A DNA stretch of 64,000 bases, taken from NCBI GenBank assembly GCA_030267565.1, contig BRXU01000029.1:62001-126000 (forward strand), read 5' to 3'. Numbering within the stretch: position 1 is the stretch's first letter; each line of letters begins with the position of its first letter. Below are positions 36,859 to 49,091 of this stretch, in pieces. Under the pieces are notes generated by a model. That model was not told the origin of the DNA. It did no database searches and saw only the letters and a list, made by a program, of their open reading frames with translations. Source of the stretch: Pleodorina starrii. Taxonomy: Eukaryota; Chlorophyta; Chlorophyceae; Chlamydomonadales; Volvocaceae. Both the position numbers and the translations under genes were made by a program.

Positions 36859-37789
36859 GCGGCGCGGGCGAAGGCAGTTCGGTTAGTTGCCCGCCCAAGT
36901 GCCGTTGGCCCGAAGTCCAGTTCACTCTTTTTACCCCAAATCCTCACTTCGCATTGCACGCACGATTTTTCCCGTCTTTGAAGATTTTCAGTTTTGGGGG
37001 TTTCTTTCGGCAGCGGCATGCGGATCGATACGATTCCGTGAATGCTGGTGGGTTTGAATGCTGGTTGAATGCTGGTGTCGCGCCCAGGACGTACACGGCC
37101 GTGCAACGCGGGTAGTATCAGAATCCATCTCCGTCCCCACCGGGCGGCGATCCCCCACCCCAGGAGAAATGTTTTTTTGTTTGTTTTTCCCGCCTCTTGT
37201 TGATTTTGACCGTGAGGTCGCACCGACCTCCCCCGCACTGCGACCATCTGGCAACGGGAAACCCCGGAGGCCTTTCCTCTCCTGACGTTGATCAAGGAAG
37301 GAACGAGGTTGGCTAGGTCAGTAAGCCCTGCCGACGTGGTGAGCTGCCCAGTGGGTTCCCCCCGAGTACCGGTTCGGCAGCGAAGGGCGCGGTGGAGGGT
37401 GGCAGGAAGGCAGGACGAAGGCGACGACATTGACGCCTGTGCCAGCCTGCCAGCTAGGGGGCGATGTGTCTGTTTTTTTGCCGAATTGGGTTCTGTGGGT
37501 TTGATGGCTTGTGCGGGCGCGTTTGATTGACCTTCATTTCCTTTTGTTCACTACAGTTCCCGTTGGGAGGATGGCGCGGAGACCGCCGGCCCGTACACAA
37601 GAGGCGCCGCACTGTCCCCGCCCCCCTGCGGCGGCGCTGGGATGTTGAGCGGTGGTGCTGGCGCCGGGGACCCATCACACCACGACCGGTTGCCGGGGAT
37701 GCCGCCATCCCCCCCACCACCGCCAGCGGTTGCCGTTGTTGCGGGTTCCGGCCGAGTGCATCCGCCGGCCTGTTTGGGGGGTAAAAAGT

Positions 37790-37870
37790 GATACCGCAGC
37801 GGAGACGGAGACGGCGTTAGCGAACGGACCCAGAACCCAGTAATACTTACCGAACATACCTGTAACCTTA
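37790..37870 (+). repeat. TACCGCAGCGGAG dispersed repeat, copy 3
   Basis: GATACCGCAGCGGAGACGGAGACGG... then TAATACTTACCGAACATACC and GCTGCGAC, matching copy 2 at 36412 over about 85 bases and copy 1 over about 45. Confidence 0.8.
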
Positions 37871-38039
37871 CCGAGCTGAAAATACGCTGCGACCGCGTCG
37901 CCGCCAGACCAACCCAGACGGACGATTACACGCGACAGCACAAGAACGGCACGAACGCCCGGACAGAACAACCCGACATATTGTAGACTCACCTGCGCTC
38001 AATGGAGGAAGCGAAGCGGGAAGATTTCGAAGGAAAAAG

Positions 38040-38480
38040 GGCGTGAGTAACGGCAATGGGCAACGGCAATGGCAGCGAAGGAAGGAGCGAGCAGGCAGGC
38101 AAGCAAGGCAAGACACACATAAACCCACGAAGGAGCTGGGGCGGCGACGCGGCGCAAAAGAGGGCAGGAAGGGGCGGCGGGGCAGAGAAGAAAGGGATAC
38201 GGATGGGCAAAACGTACGACGGCAAGGAGGCGTAAGGCAGAGGAGAAAGGGCAAAGGAAAAGAGAATGGCAAGGAGAACGGCAAAGGGAAGGAGAACAGC
38301 AGAAGGAAGACGAGGCTGGGAGGGACGGAAGGCGGGGCGGGGCGGGGCGAGGGGGCACGAGGGCAAGAGCAAGGACGAGGAGAAGGGGAGAACGACGGCA
38401 GGGCGGGCGGAAAGGGTGGAGGCAGCGGGGCGCGGGAAGACGATGCGGGGCGCGGGAAGGTGCGAAGTGCAGGAGGGGCC
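38040..38480 (+). repeat. Polypurine-biased tract
   Basis: About 440 bases made mostly of G and A on the plus strand (GGAAAAGAGAATGGC and GGCGGGGCGGGGC-type runs). It has no splice or codon signature of a gene and may form triplex or G-rich structures. Confidence 0.7.
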
Positions 38481-39945
38481 GGGTGGCGGACCGTGAGGAT
38501 TCGGCTCCCCACCACACCGGCCGAGTGCGCAGGCCACCACGCATGAGGGGCACACGCATACGGCCCCGCCTGCCGACTGCGGATCTTACTGAACAGGAGG
38601 CGCTTGCGGCTGGCTGTTCGTTCCGCAGGGTGCCCCCACACGCCCCTAGCTGTGCCGCCAGACATGTTGGTACGAGTTGCGGCTTGCGGGTGGGAAACAG
38701 CTGTCGAGGAGACCCGGCCGGGCACCATGGAGGCAGTGTTGATGATGACAGGTGCGCGGTGAACGTCTGTTGTACGGTATTGTCGTACAGTCAGGTTGGT
38801 TGTCCGTACAACGGCGCTGGCTGGGTCGCTGGCCTTGTCATGTCGTCCAATCGCATTGGGCGGCCGAAACAAGCGGACGCGGCCAAGGGGACGCGATTCG
38901 ATGAACAGGGGATGAACCAGTTTGGGATCTGCCATCTGCACGTTGCCATTTCCCCGCGCCGCCTCCTTGATCTCCCAAGAGGAGGAGCAAGTAACGCCAT
39001 GTAACGTTGCCGGTTGAGTGGGTTCGCTCGGGCTGTGCAGTGCGGGCTGTGGCGGCTGTCGCCCACAACCACGGCACAGCCCACGGGTGCGTTCCTCATC
39101 AGCTTCGGGCGGCTGAAATCGGAGAGGCCCGGAGTGCCGAGGCAGGAGCCGTAGGAGCCTCAGCAGTAGCGTCGGCCATGAGGTACGACAGTACGATGTT
39201 ACAACGACACACTGACGTGCGCCTGGCATCCGCGGTTCCGCGCTCCCGCGGCGTCGACCGGCGCTGCTGTCGCCGGGTCCGCCTTCTGGCGGCGACAGCG
39301 GGGGATGCGGCGGTGCGACTGGCTGCTGTGCTGTGCGTATGCTCGGTGCGCCGAGTACGGTAGTGGGCAGATTGTTTGGGCTCCTGATGTTGCTACGGCC
39401 CAAACGGGAGCATTACCGGTAGACCGCTGAGACCCGCTGTGGTATAATAGGCTTCACGTTTCGCGCCAGAACGCAGTAAAATAACGCTGCATCAGTGCTA
39501 AGTCTTCTGGTTTAAAAAAAGTGTTTGGTGAACTTTTTCAATTCGCACATTTTATGTGCACACATACGGTGCGCCTCACACCCGCGGGCCTCGAAATAGA
39601 CCTCGTCAGCGCTGACGTAGCTCGATTAGTTCATACGTCCAATAAAGACATACTGAAAATTGCCGACCAGAGCTTGCCCATAGATTGCCCACTTAGGAGA
39701 AGTGACGCAGCTAGCGCCCTGTCGCTTCCGCGTTGAAGCTATGACCCGCGGGTCGTTTTCTATTTCCGTTCCGTGCGAAATCGAAACTCTTCTCAATGGG
39801 CGCGCTCCTTCTGCTTTGTTACCTTCCTTCCCCTGAAATATGACTCGTTTAACATGACCGACAACCCTATAACATGACTGCTGCTGCTGCTGTTTCTTGT
39901 AACTACCCCGATACTTGACCTTTACGAAGCTTACCTTCCCGGAAA

Positions 39946-42900
39946 ATGCAGTCGCATGAGCAGCCGCCGGCCGCCGTCGGCGGCGCCGCCACCGGCACAA
40001 GGCGAAAAGTGCGCCGGGTGCGCTTCGCAGACGAGCTCAAAGACGACGCGTCGTCGCAACGCGACGAAGCGGCCTTTCAAGAAGCTCAGCGAGGCGCAGA
40101 GACGCCCTCGCTGGCAGCACCGCCGCACTGCTCCTCCGCCCGCGCCGGCGCGCCGCCGCCGCCGCCAGTCGCCAGGCGGCCGCCGCGCGTCCCTCCCCTC
40201 GCCCTCCCACCACGACCACCCCCGCCAGCAGCAGCAACAGCAACGTCCGGGCCTGCGACAGGATCAGTGCCGCTGGCGCCTCGCGGCAGCCGCTTGATCG
40301 GCGCGGCGGTGCCGCCGCCGCAGCGCCACCAGGGCCGCTCGCCGTCGCCGCGGCCGCCGCCGCCGTCGCCGTCGTTGCTGGACGTCCTCCGCCATCTCGA
40401 TCTGTACGGCTGGCCGCATCCGCGTCCAGATCTCCATCGCCACTTGGGCCACAAAGCCGCCTGCAGCCTGCGAGTCACGTGCCGGGAGGCCCGGTTGCGG
40501 ATGGATAACCTCATGACGGGCGCATGGCTCGACGCGCCGCCGGCGGCGGCGGCCCAACCGCGGCCCACGGCCGCCTCCGCCGCCGCCGCCGCAATCGTCT
40601 ACAGCGAAGCTGCAGACGAGGTCCACAAGTACCAGACCCTCGCTTCAAAGGCGGACGTCGTACAGGATCCGGATCGCGGCTTGGTGGTTCGCGCCGTGCA
40701 GGCGGCGGGCCTGGCGCTGGCGGCGGCGCGCGACGCCGAGTTGCTGCTTCGCGACGTGCGCGCGATGCGGGCAGCTTGCAGTTGGTGGATGGATGGCGCG
40801 TGGGAGGCGCGTGCGCGGGCGGCGCTGGGGCTGCTGCGGGGGCGCTGGGGCTGCCAAACGAGCCGCCTGGTCATTCGGGCAGAGGCAGGCGGAAGTGAGC
40901 TGCTGCGGCCCTTCGCGGCCGTGGCGGCGGAAGGCGCGCAAGCCGTTGACGCCGCCGCCAACGGCGGCGGCAGCGCCGGGAACTTGGCGGCCTGTCCCCG
41001 CGTCCTCTCCCTGGAGCTGTACGGCGCACCTGCACTCGAGTTCGCGCCCGAACCGCCGGCTGCTACTGGCGCGGCGGCGGCGGCAGCGGAGCGGCCGACG
41101 GCGTTCGCGCGGATGCGCACCGCCGTCCTAAGTCCCGGCTACGCCGCCGGCATCGCAGCGCTGTTCCCCAACCTGAAGGCGCTGACGCTCCGCGGCGCCT
41201 GGCGGCACCTGCCCGACGCGGCGCAGTCGCCCTGGTACCCGCTGGGCCTGCCCTCAGGTGCGTGAGAGGCCTCTCGTCTCCACCCGCCCGTGCTCGCGTG
41301 CCGTCATGCACCCTGGTACCAGGGATGCGCGTGTCTGTGTGGGACCTGCCTCCAACTACCGGTACCGCTGGGGCGTAGGTGCGAGACGCTAACACGCTCT
41401 GAACTAATAAGCGTGCGGTGCGGATCGCCATGTCTCGCCCCGGAAATGGAAGTGGGATGGGCGGCCCGGAGCCGATGGCGAGTGGGTTGCTCCAACAACA
41501 AGACACGACCTTCGAAGACCAGAAAACCCTACATGACCCGTGACATGACCCGTGACATGACCCGTGGGTCTGCTCTGTGCCGCATGCAGGCCACCACTAT
41601 CCCATCGGGGAGGCCTGGCTCCTCAACCTGAGCCACCTGGCGCGCCTCCGCCGCCTCGAGCTGCCGCCCGGCCTATTCCCTGGAGCCGCCGTCTCTCTTC
41701 TGGCCGCCCTGTCGTACCTGCAGCATCTAACACTGACCCTCCCTGCAGCGGCGGCGGCAGCGGCGGCGCGAACCCCGACGGCGGCAGCCGCTGGCAGCGG
41801 CGCGGCGACAGGCACCACAGCGATGCGCGGCGGCGGAGGCGGCGGTGACACGTACGGCACCCTGCTGGCGGGCCTGCCGTCGCTCGTCCAGCTGCGGTCG
41901 CTCGTCCTGGCGGGTGGCGCCGAGCGGCCCTCCCGGGAGCTCCTGGCGGCGCTGCCGCGTTCCCTGGAGCGGTTGAGGATGGAGGCGGCCGCGCCACAGC
42001 TGCCGCCGCGGGGAGGAGACCTGTCTTCAGACGGCTGGGCTTCGGGGGATGGCGGCGTTGGCGGAGGGAGGGAGGGCCGCCGTCCGCTGGCGGTGGCGGC
42101 GCTGGCGGCGGCGGCCGACATGACGTGGCAGTACGACTTTTCGGTGGGGCGGCTTAGGCTGGGCTCCTGCAAGTCGCTGGCGCAGCTGGTCCTGAACTGG
42201 AAACCTTTGGACGAGCATCTGGCGACGTACGACGATGCGCGCTGTACGGTCCCGGCAAGGGGCGCGGCGGCGGCGGCGGCGGCGGCGGGCATCCGCCGAG
42301 TGGTGGCGACGGTGGAGGTCGCAGACCTGACCCTCGCGAACGACGACGGACTTGACAGCCTCCTGGATCTGCTGCAGTCGTACGACAAGTACGACACACT
42401 GAAGCCGTATGGCGTTGAGGCCCGGCTGGGTGGCAACGACAGCGGCGGCGCTGTTCAGCGCATCCAGCCGCAGCTGCAGGTGGTGAAGGTCGAAGTGGAG
42501 CTCGATGGCAAGGGGGCGGCGGCGGCGTTACGGCGCTTGGCCGCCACGGGATTTCTGCACATGCAGAGGCTGTTGTTAATCGGGAAGCCCAGCGGACGCA
42601 GCGGCGGCGGCAGCGGCGGCAGCGGGATGGCGACGCTGCTGTCGCTGCTGCAGAGCCTGGCGTCAGACCAGGCGGCGACGGCGCCGGCGCCGCCGGCGCC
42701 GCCGGCGGGCGGCCAGCGGGACGAGCGTCAAGGCGGCGGCGGCGGCGCCGGCGTCGGAATCCTCCCGCACAGCTTGTGGATCCGGGTGTTCGATGTGCAC
42801 GACGAGGGGCCCAGCGGCGGAACGGCCCGCGGCGGCGGCGGCGGCGGCGGCGGCGGCCCGGAGTCGCTGCTGCTGTCCGCATTGGAACGCTGGCCGCCGA

Positions 42901-43202
42901 TGGAGCGCGTCGTGTTCAACAACCGAACAATCCTGCCGCCGCCGCCACCGCCGTCGCCACGCCTGGCGTCGCCGCGGTTCTGGACGCCGCGGGAGTGGGG
43001 GTCGGCGGCGGCGGCGCCGCCGCCGCTGCCGTCGCAGTTGCCCGCCCGGCGGCCCTTGGCGGGCAGCCCCGCGAATCCGTCGGAGGCTACCGCAGGCGCG
43101 GTGGCAGCGGCGACGGCGGCGGCGACGGTTTCCAAGGCGGAGGCCGACGTTGCGACGGCGGCGGTGGAGGCCTCACCCAAACGCCCGCGAGTACGGCAGT
43201 AG
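39946..43202 (+). CDS. F-box-like / leucine-rich-repeat-like protein 1 (974 aa)
   Basis: Two exons, 39946-41257 and 41590-43202, joined in phase 1 (2925 nt, in frame). After a Pro/Ala-rich N-terminus, residues about 145-185 (LDVLRHLDLYGW...LGHKAACSLRVTCREARLRMD) resemble the degenerate F-box start of many volvocine LRR proteins. LRR-like strands follow: RVLSLELYG, LFPNLKALTLRG, LARLRRLELPPGLFPG, LQHLTLTL, LVQLRSLVLAGG, SLERLRMEA. Gly/Ala runs separate them. No catalytic motif is seen. If the F-box is real, the product would be an SCF ubiquitin-ligase substrate adaptor; that is inference. The paralogue at 45322-49091 is in tandem. The start is the first ATG before the conserved region, preceded by AAA. 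Confidence 0.8.
41852..42018 (+). repeat. Near-identical block shared with the tandem paralogue (copy 1)
   Basis: 167 bases encoding YGTLLAGLPSLVQLRSLVLA through LERLRMEAAAPQLPPRGG differ from 46623-46789 at only two positions. Coding sequence on both sides has diverged strongly. Confidence 0.9.
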
Positions 43203-45321
43203 AAGCGCAGGAAACATGGCGGCCGCGGTGGCGGCGGATGGGCGGGTCTCGCGCGCGTGTGTGTGCGTGCGTGCCTGTGCGCACTATGAACGGAAGCGGG
43301 ACGCGGTCTGAATTTTGCGAGGATCCGGCTTGGATCGGGCGTGCATCCGGCACGGATCGGGCGTGCTTGCATTACCTGTCCGGGCAGGTTCGTGACAGCT
43401 TTGCGAGAAGGTGGGGAAAGTTTAAGCAAGCGGCGGCGCCGGCGCCGTAGTTTTAGCAGGCGACTTGTCGCTTGTGTGCTGGTTCCTGGTTACGTGTGCG
43501 GTACCCAATGAATATGTACCGGTACCTCAGGGTGGTGGGCCCAGGGGATCACCGGGCCACGACACTGCATCGCTGCTGCTGCAGCTGTTGTCACGGCGCG
43601 GCACGGCGCTATCAAGACGAGCCAGGCCGGCGGCGGCGGCGAAAATCTCCTTCATTAGGTACCGGTGTGCTCCAGGGAGGGAGCAGGAGAGCAGCCGGGT
43701 GGATATTCTCATTTACGGTGACGCTTGGACAAGGTGCGGGCGCCACCTGCAGCTCGGGACAGTACGACGTTTGCACGGTGGCGGGCGTTTGGGTTCCAGC
43801 GCAGCAAATTAGAGCGGGCGTTATATTTGGTGAGGCAGCGGCGGCCGCGTAAAGGGCTAGGCTTATGCAGGAGGAGGCTTTTGAGGAAAAGTCACAGCCA
43901 GTAAGCGGTTAACCGCGCGCAATTGGATCTGGAACTGCCGTACGATCTGGAAATGCGGGACAACGGGTTTTTGAGACTGTTGGCGGCACGGCACGGAACG
44001 CAAAATGGCCGGCGAGACCCTGGGGAATGCAGGCTGCCATGGTCACCGGACATGGGTGATTAAATTAAGGAGCTCGTACAGTGACGGCACGACAGTACGG
44101 CAATACGAGATTGCGGGACGATAGTTGCAACACAAAGGATTCAAGTGCGGTTGTTAGGCCTCCGCACATTTGCGCGCGCGTGGGCCGACGCACCGCGCGG
44201 AGTTGGATTGCCAACCACCAACACTCGACACGTCGACAGTTAAATGGTTGGTAACGAGACAGTTGGTGGGGTTATCGGACTCTGCTTTCTGTGAGTAGCA
44301 ACGTACGCCGATTTGCACGCAGCATGCCGCGACTTTCGCGGAACATTCGATGTATGGGCAGATGCTGAATTGCTGATCGCGCGCGCGGGCGCTTGCGAGA
44401 GTGTGTGTGTCGTGTGTGCACACTTGTGCATGCATCGAAGTCCATCTTCAGTTCTTCACCCTCCCGCCGATGGTTCATCCACCATTTGTTCAATTTACGC
44501 GCGGCCCCTGCCCCCTTGCCGCTGTCTGAAATCAGATTTCCTTGTCTGGGCCCTTTCGTGTCTCACGAATGTTTCTTATCGTTTCTCTCACGAACGCCGC
44601 ATAAGGTGCGGGCCCCCGCATGTGAGCCCGAGTGACCCAAGTGACCCATGGGTCGTGGGTGCGCCCTGAAAGAATAGGCAATGAACCGCAGGCTGCAAAG
44701 GGCATCCGCATCGTGTCGACGAATTTCAGCTGCGAGGAGAAGTAGAACATCCTTCATTACCTGATAAAAGGAAGGAATGCCCGTAGGACGCAAGCCAGCC
44801 GTGGATATGACGCGGCACGAAGCACCGATTTGTATAAGCGACAGGAGCATCGTAGGCGGCTGCGTACCTCGCTCCGGAACCAACCGCTACGGACAATTAG
44901 TACGTCGCAATTACACGTAGGATGAATTGTTTTTGCCAAAGATACGCTTCTCAGAACTCCTAACATGTTGACGCTTGAAAGAGATGATGACAAAACAGGA
45001 ACACTTGATGATCAGTCGACCCGCCGGGTCGCAGCAGAGGCAAGGCCTTAACTTTTGAGAGTGAGGGGCAAGGGCTGCCGACACTACAGCGCCTGCCTTT
45101 CGCCAGAACGTAAGGCAAGGCATCGCTTGCTTCCGTATCAGAACCGAATAGGCGAGAGCTCGATCGGTTCAATGTCACCTCCACAAAGCCCGGTATCAAG
45201 TCGCTAACAACACTCATGTCGCTGCGCGATGTAAACTTCCCTGCTTTCCTTTTTTCAGCACTTGACTGGCGACAGCAAGCCGAGAGCCAAGCAGCAGTCG
45301 CGACAAACCGCGCACCATTTC
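43203..45321. other. Spacer between the two F-box-like/LRR-like paralogues
   Basis: No gene supported. It contains the 3' UTR of paralogue 1 and the promoter of paralogue 2. A GACCCATGGGTC palindrome lies at 44643. A polypyrimidine-AG acceptor-like site (TTTCCTTTTTTCAG, ending about 45259) may mark an intron in the 5' UTR of paralogue 2. Confidence 0.4.
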
Positions 45322-48300
45322 ATGTCCTTCACGTCTAGTAGCGTCAGCGTCAGCGCACATCTTGCATCAGAAATGTCAGGCACCTCATCAGCCGAAGGCG
45401 ACGCAGCAGAAACAGCAGGCCGCGCCGGGCCTTCCTCCTCGCCGCCTTCACCCACCCCACCACCATCATCATCACCGTCACCATCGGCAACATCAGCGGC
45501 AGCTCAAGCCTCACCATCGCTCCCAGCCGCCTTGCAGCACACGGACCTCCCCGCCCGCTCCCGTCTCCACATGATGCTGGGTCAGGCGGGGGCGCTCAGC
45601 CTCCGAGCCGCCTGCCGCCAGGCCAAGACGCACGTGGACGCGAGCATCACGGCAGCATGGGTGGACGCGCCCGGGAGGGCAGCGGCAGCGGCAGCGGCAA
45701 CGGGGCCATCAGAGGCAGCGGCATCAGCAGCGGCATGCGGTGAAGCAGCGGCGGCGGCCAGCATCGCCTTCGCCGGCGAAGGGGGAGCGGGGGAGGGTGT
45801 GGCCGACGCGGCAGCGAGTACCGCCCTGGCATCAGCAGCAGTAGGATCAGCGGCAGCGTGTTCCTCTTCCCCTTCCGATGCCTCCGGGCGGTGGTGGCGC
45901 GAGCAGTGGCCGGCGCGCGCGCCGCCGCTGCTGCGAGCGCTGCGCTGCTGGCCGCGCTGTACGATACTCGTACTGCGGGCGGAGGGCGGCGGCGCGGAGC
46001 TGCTGCGGCCCTTCGCGGAGGCGGCCGCCGCCGCGGCGGCTGGCGGCGGCAGCAGCGCTGCAGCCGTCAGCTGCCCCCACGTCACCAGCCTGAAGCTGTA
46101 CGGCGTTCCGGCGTCGTACGATGACTGCGCGGGAAAGGCCAGCGTGGCAAACGGCGGCGCCGCCCTGCCGCCGGCCTCGGAAGCAGCAGCAGCAGCTTCA
46201 GCCCCTCTGACGCGGCAGTGCGTCGCCGAGCTGACTCCTGCTTACGCCGATGCGCTGGGCCGGTTGTTTCCCAACCTCGAGGTTCTGGTGATTCGAGGCG
46301 AGTGGCGGCAGGCGCACGACCCCCCGGGGTCCCTGACCCACGATGGTGGTCAGAGGGCCGCAAGGTCAGCGGCGTGGGGCGGCAAGGACAACGGTTTCGG
46401 AGCGGAAGCTGTGCGGCGGCTGATGGTCGTACTGTCGTCGCCGTCGTTCAGATCGCCGCCGGAAGGCCGCTTCTGCGCCGGCGGCGGCCGCCTCCGCCGC
46501 CTGGAGCTGCCCTCGGGCCTCCTCCCTGGAGTGCACATCGCCCCTCTGACGCAGCTTCAGCACCTGCGTCTGACGCTGCTGCCGCTGCCGCCACCAGTCA
46601 ACGATCACAACGGGTTCAGACAGTACGGCACCCTGCTGGCGGGCCTGCCGTCGCTCGTCCAGCTGCGGTCGCTCGTCCTGGCGGGCGGCGCCGAGCGGCC
46701 CTCCCGGGAGCTCCTGGCGGCGCTGCCGCGTTCCCTGGAGCGGTTGAGGATGGAGGCGGCCGCGCCGCAGCTGCCGCCGCGGGGAGGAGGAGGGAGGTGG
46801 GGCCGTGGGGCCGCGGCGGTTGCGGCGTGGGAGGTGAAGGATCCAGGTGGAAGCGGTGACGGGGCCGGCGGCGGCGACGACGACGACGGCAATGGCGGCG
46901 GGGACGGCGACGACTGCCCGGTGTGGCAGTACGACTTCGTACATGGACACCTGCGTCTCCTCCGGTTCATAACGGTTGCGGATCTGCTCCGAAGCTGGAA
47001 ACCGTTGGCCGAGCACGTGGAGGCGGTTGGAGCCCCGGCCATTGCCCACGTCGACGTCCAGCGGCTGGTTCTGATCCTGGTGAGGTCGTTAGTGCACTGG
47101 GAACTTGGGGTCGTAGTTTTGAAAAGATTGCTTGAGTTACCGGTTGAGGTAGTTGGCGGTTGGAAAAGGACCACCAGCTACCGTGGTCTATGCCTCGCAC
47201 GCGGCCGTGCCTGCGGGTGTGGCGTTTCAACTGCCATGTCTCCCTGCCTACTTCCGTCAACCGGTACATAACCCGCCTGTTTGTTGCCCGCTTCCCGATC
47301 CCGCCACAGGCCGACATGAGTGCCCTCTTTCGGTCCCCGGACGAAATCCTGGGCGACCTGCTGCGGTTGCTGACGCCGCCGTCGGGCAGCAAGACCGCTA
47401 CGGAGGCTCCCCACGTCATACAAGCCCCCAGTGCAGAGACAGCGGCGCCGCCTTCACCTTCGCCTCCGCCGCCTTCGCCGCCTTCGCCTCCTCCTCTTCC
47501 TCAGCCTCCGCCGCCGCTGCTGCACCTCCGGCGCTTCTTCGTACTCGGGCGCGCCAAGGGCGCAGCGGCAGCCCTGCGGCGGCTCCTGGGCACGGGTGCC
47601 GTACAAATCGGCATGCTGACCGTGCTACGCCAAGACGGCGTGATGGGCGGCTTCGACGTCGGTGGCGTCTTTGGCGGCGCCGCCGCCGCCGCCGATGCCG
47701 CCGTCGGCGCCGCCGGCGCCGCCGCGCCAGGTCAGGCCAGCACCCTGCCTTCGCTGCTGCGAACCATGGGTCACGTGACACCGCGGCACTGCCTGCCCCG
47801 GAAGCTCTGGCTGGAAGACGGCGTCGTAGCGCTGATGGAGGATGACGGCGGCGGCGAGTACGGCACCGCGGCGGAGAGCCAGGCCACCGCCGCCGCCACC
47901 GCCACCGCGTCGGTCAGCGCTCCGGAGGCCGCCGACCAGGCCTCCGCCGCCGTCCCCGGCGGCGGCGACGCAGCGGCGAGCCTTTTCGCTCCGTCGCTGG
48001 CGCAGGCCCTTTCGACATGGCCGCAGCTTCATTCGGTTGTCTTAGACAGAATGTGGGAGAACCCCAAGGCGGTCGCCATGCCGGCGGCGGCGGCGGCGGC
48101 GGCGGCTCCGCCGCCAGCGGCGGCCGAAGCCCCCGCGGCGGCGGCTGCCGCCGCCGCCATCTTACCTGCGCTGCCGCCCGGCGGCGGCGGCGCGCCGGCG
48201 GCGGCGTCGCCGCCTCACGTATACGGCACGCCGCGGCACTGCGTGCAGCTGTTGAGGCTGCTGGTGGGCCGGTTGGATGACGCCGAGCGGTCGCCGTCGG

Positions 48301-49091
48301 GAAAGTGCTTCGTCGTTATGAACGTGGAAGGGCCGCGTCTGGAGGTGAGAATGAGGGAGGAAGTCGGCCGGCTGATGCCCCAGGCGACCTTTGCCTGGTA
48401 CGGCTCCGACGGCGAGTTTCACGCCACGGTGCCGTACATTGCGGCCGGCGGCGGCGGCGGCAGCGGTGACAGCGAGGAGGAGGACGGCGGCGATGCCGAC
48501 GGCAGCGGCGAGGCAGTCGAGGGACGGAAGGCCTCGGGCGACGGCGCCCGCGGCGCCGTTGGCGGCCAGGACTCAGGGCTACAGGGAGGGCGGCTGCTGG
48601 AGCCGCTCCCGCTGCGGCAGTCGATGCCGCATCTGCTCCTGCTGCTGCTGCTCCTGCTGTCGCCGCCGCTGCTGCTCCTCCTACCGCTGCTGCTGCCGCT
48701 GGCGCTGGTGCTGCTGCCGCCGCTGCTGCTGCTGATGCTCATGCTGACGCTGCTGACGGTCACGTGGGTCGGTCGCGCCTGGAAGCTGGCCTGGAAGTGG
48801 AGCGCACCGAGCGCGGCGCTGGTCCGGGTCGGTCGACCCGCGGCGGCGAGCGCAGCGACCCACGGGTCAGTAGCGGCGTCAGCGACCCACGGGTCGGCGG
48901 CGGCGGCGGCGCGGGGCCCCAGGTCTCAGTGCAATGGCGCTGGTGGATGCAAAGCGGTAGCGGCAGCAGCGGCGGCGGCGGCGGGCAAGGACGACAAGGA
49001 GCGGGTCGGTCCGCGGGCTCTGTACGGGTACAAGAAGTCGTACGCGGGAAAGGAAGAGCTGGTCGTGTTTCTTGACGATCGGGAGATTTGA
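45322..49091 (+). CDS. F-box-like / leucine-rich-repeat-like protein 2 (1179 aa)
   Basis: Two exons, 45322-47079 and 47310-49091, phase 0 junction (3540 nt, in frame). It has the same order as paralogue 1: low-complexity Ser/Pro/Ala N-terminus, F-box-like segment (LHMMLGQAGALSLRAACRQAKTHVD), LRR-like strands (HVTSLKLYG, LFPNLEVLVIRGEW, RLRRLELPSGLLPG, LQHLRLTLL, LVQLRSLVLAGG), then WQYDF...LRSWKPLAEHV. The second exon covers RRFFVLGRAKGAAAALRRLL. Near the C-terminus about 50 residues are almost all Leu/Pro/Val, encoded by a CTG-rich stretch at 48620-48760. This could be a membrane segment or simply an expanded triplet tract. Two GACCCACGGGTC palindromes lie in the coding region soon after it. 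I chose the ATG at 45322; the one at 45373 is also possible. Function unknown. Confidence 0.78.
46623..46789 (+). repeat. Near-identical block shared with the tandem paralogue (copy 2)
   Basis: Partner of 41852-42018, with two mismatches in 167 bases. Read as a gene-conversion tract because flanking exon sequence, introns and untranslated regions are much less alike. Confidence 0.9.

Larger units (their letters stand above)
36290..39945. other. Intergenic region with direct repeats and a polypurine tract
   Basis: No gene supported. Two similar ~85-base blocks (36412-36500 and 37790-37870) bracket 1.3 kb. A purine-rich stretch covers about 38040-38480. A minus-strand frame of over 500 codons (37868-39403) runs through the complement of that tract, but it is compositionally biased, lacks family signatures and is rejected as a gene. 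Confidence 0.45.

Noticed and set aside
37868..39403. Minus-strand frame of 511 codons
   Set aside because: Its C-terminal half is the complement of a purine tract (Ser/Pro/Leu-rich), it has no family motif, and it overlaps dispersed repeats. Long spurious frames are common in such GC-rich, biased DNA.
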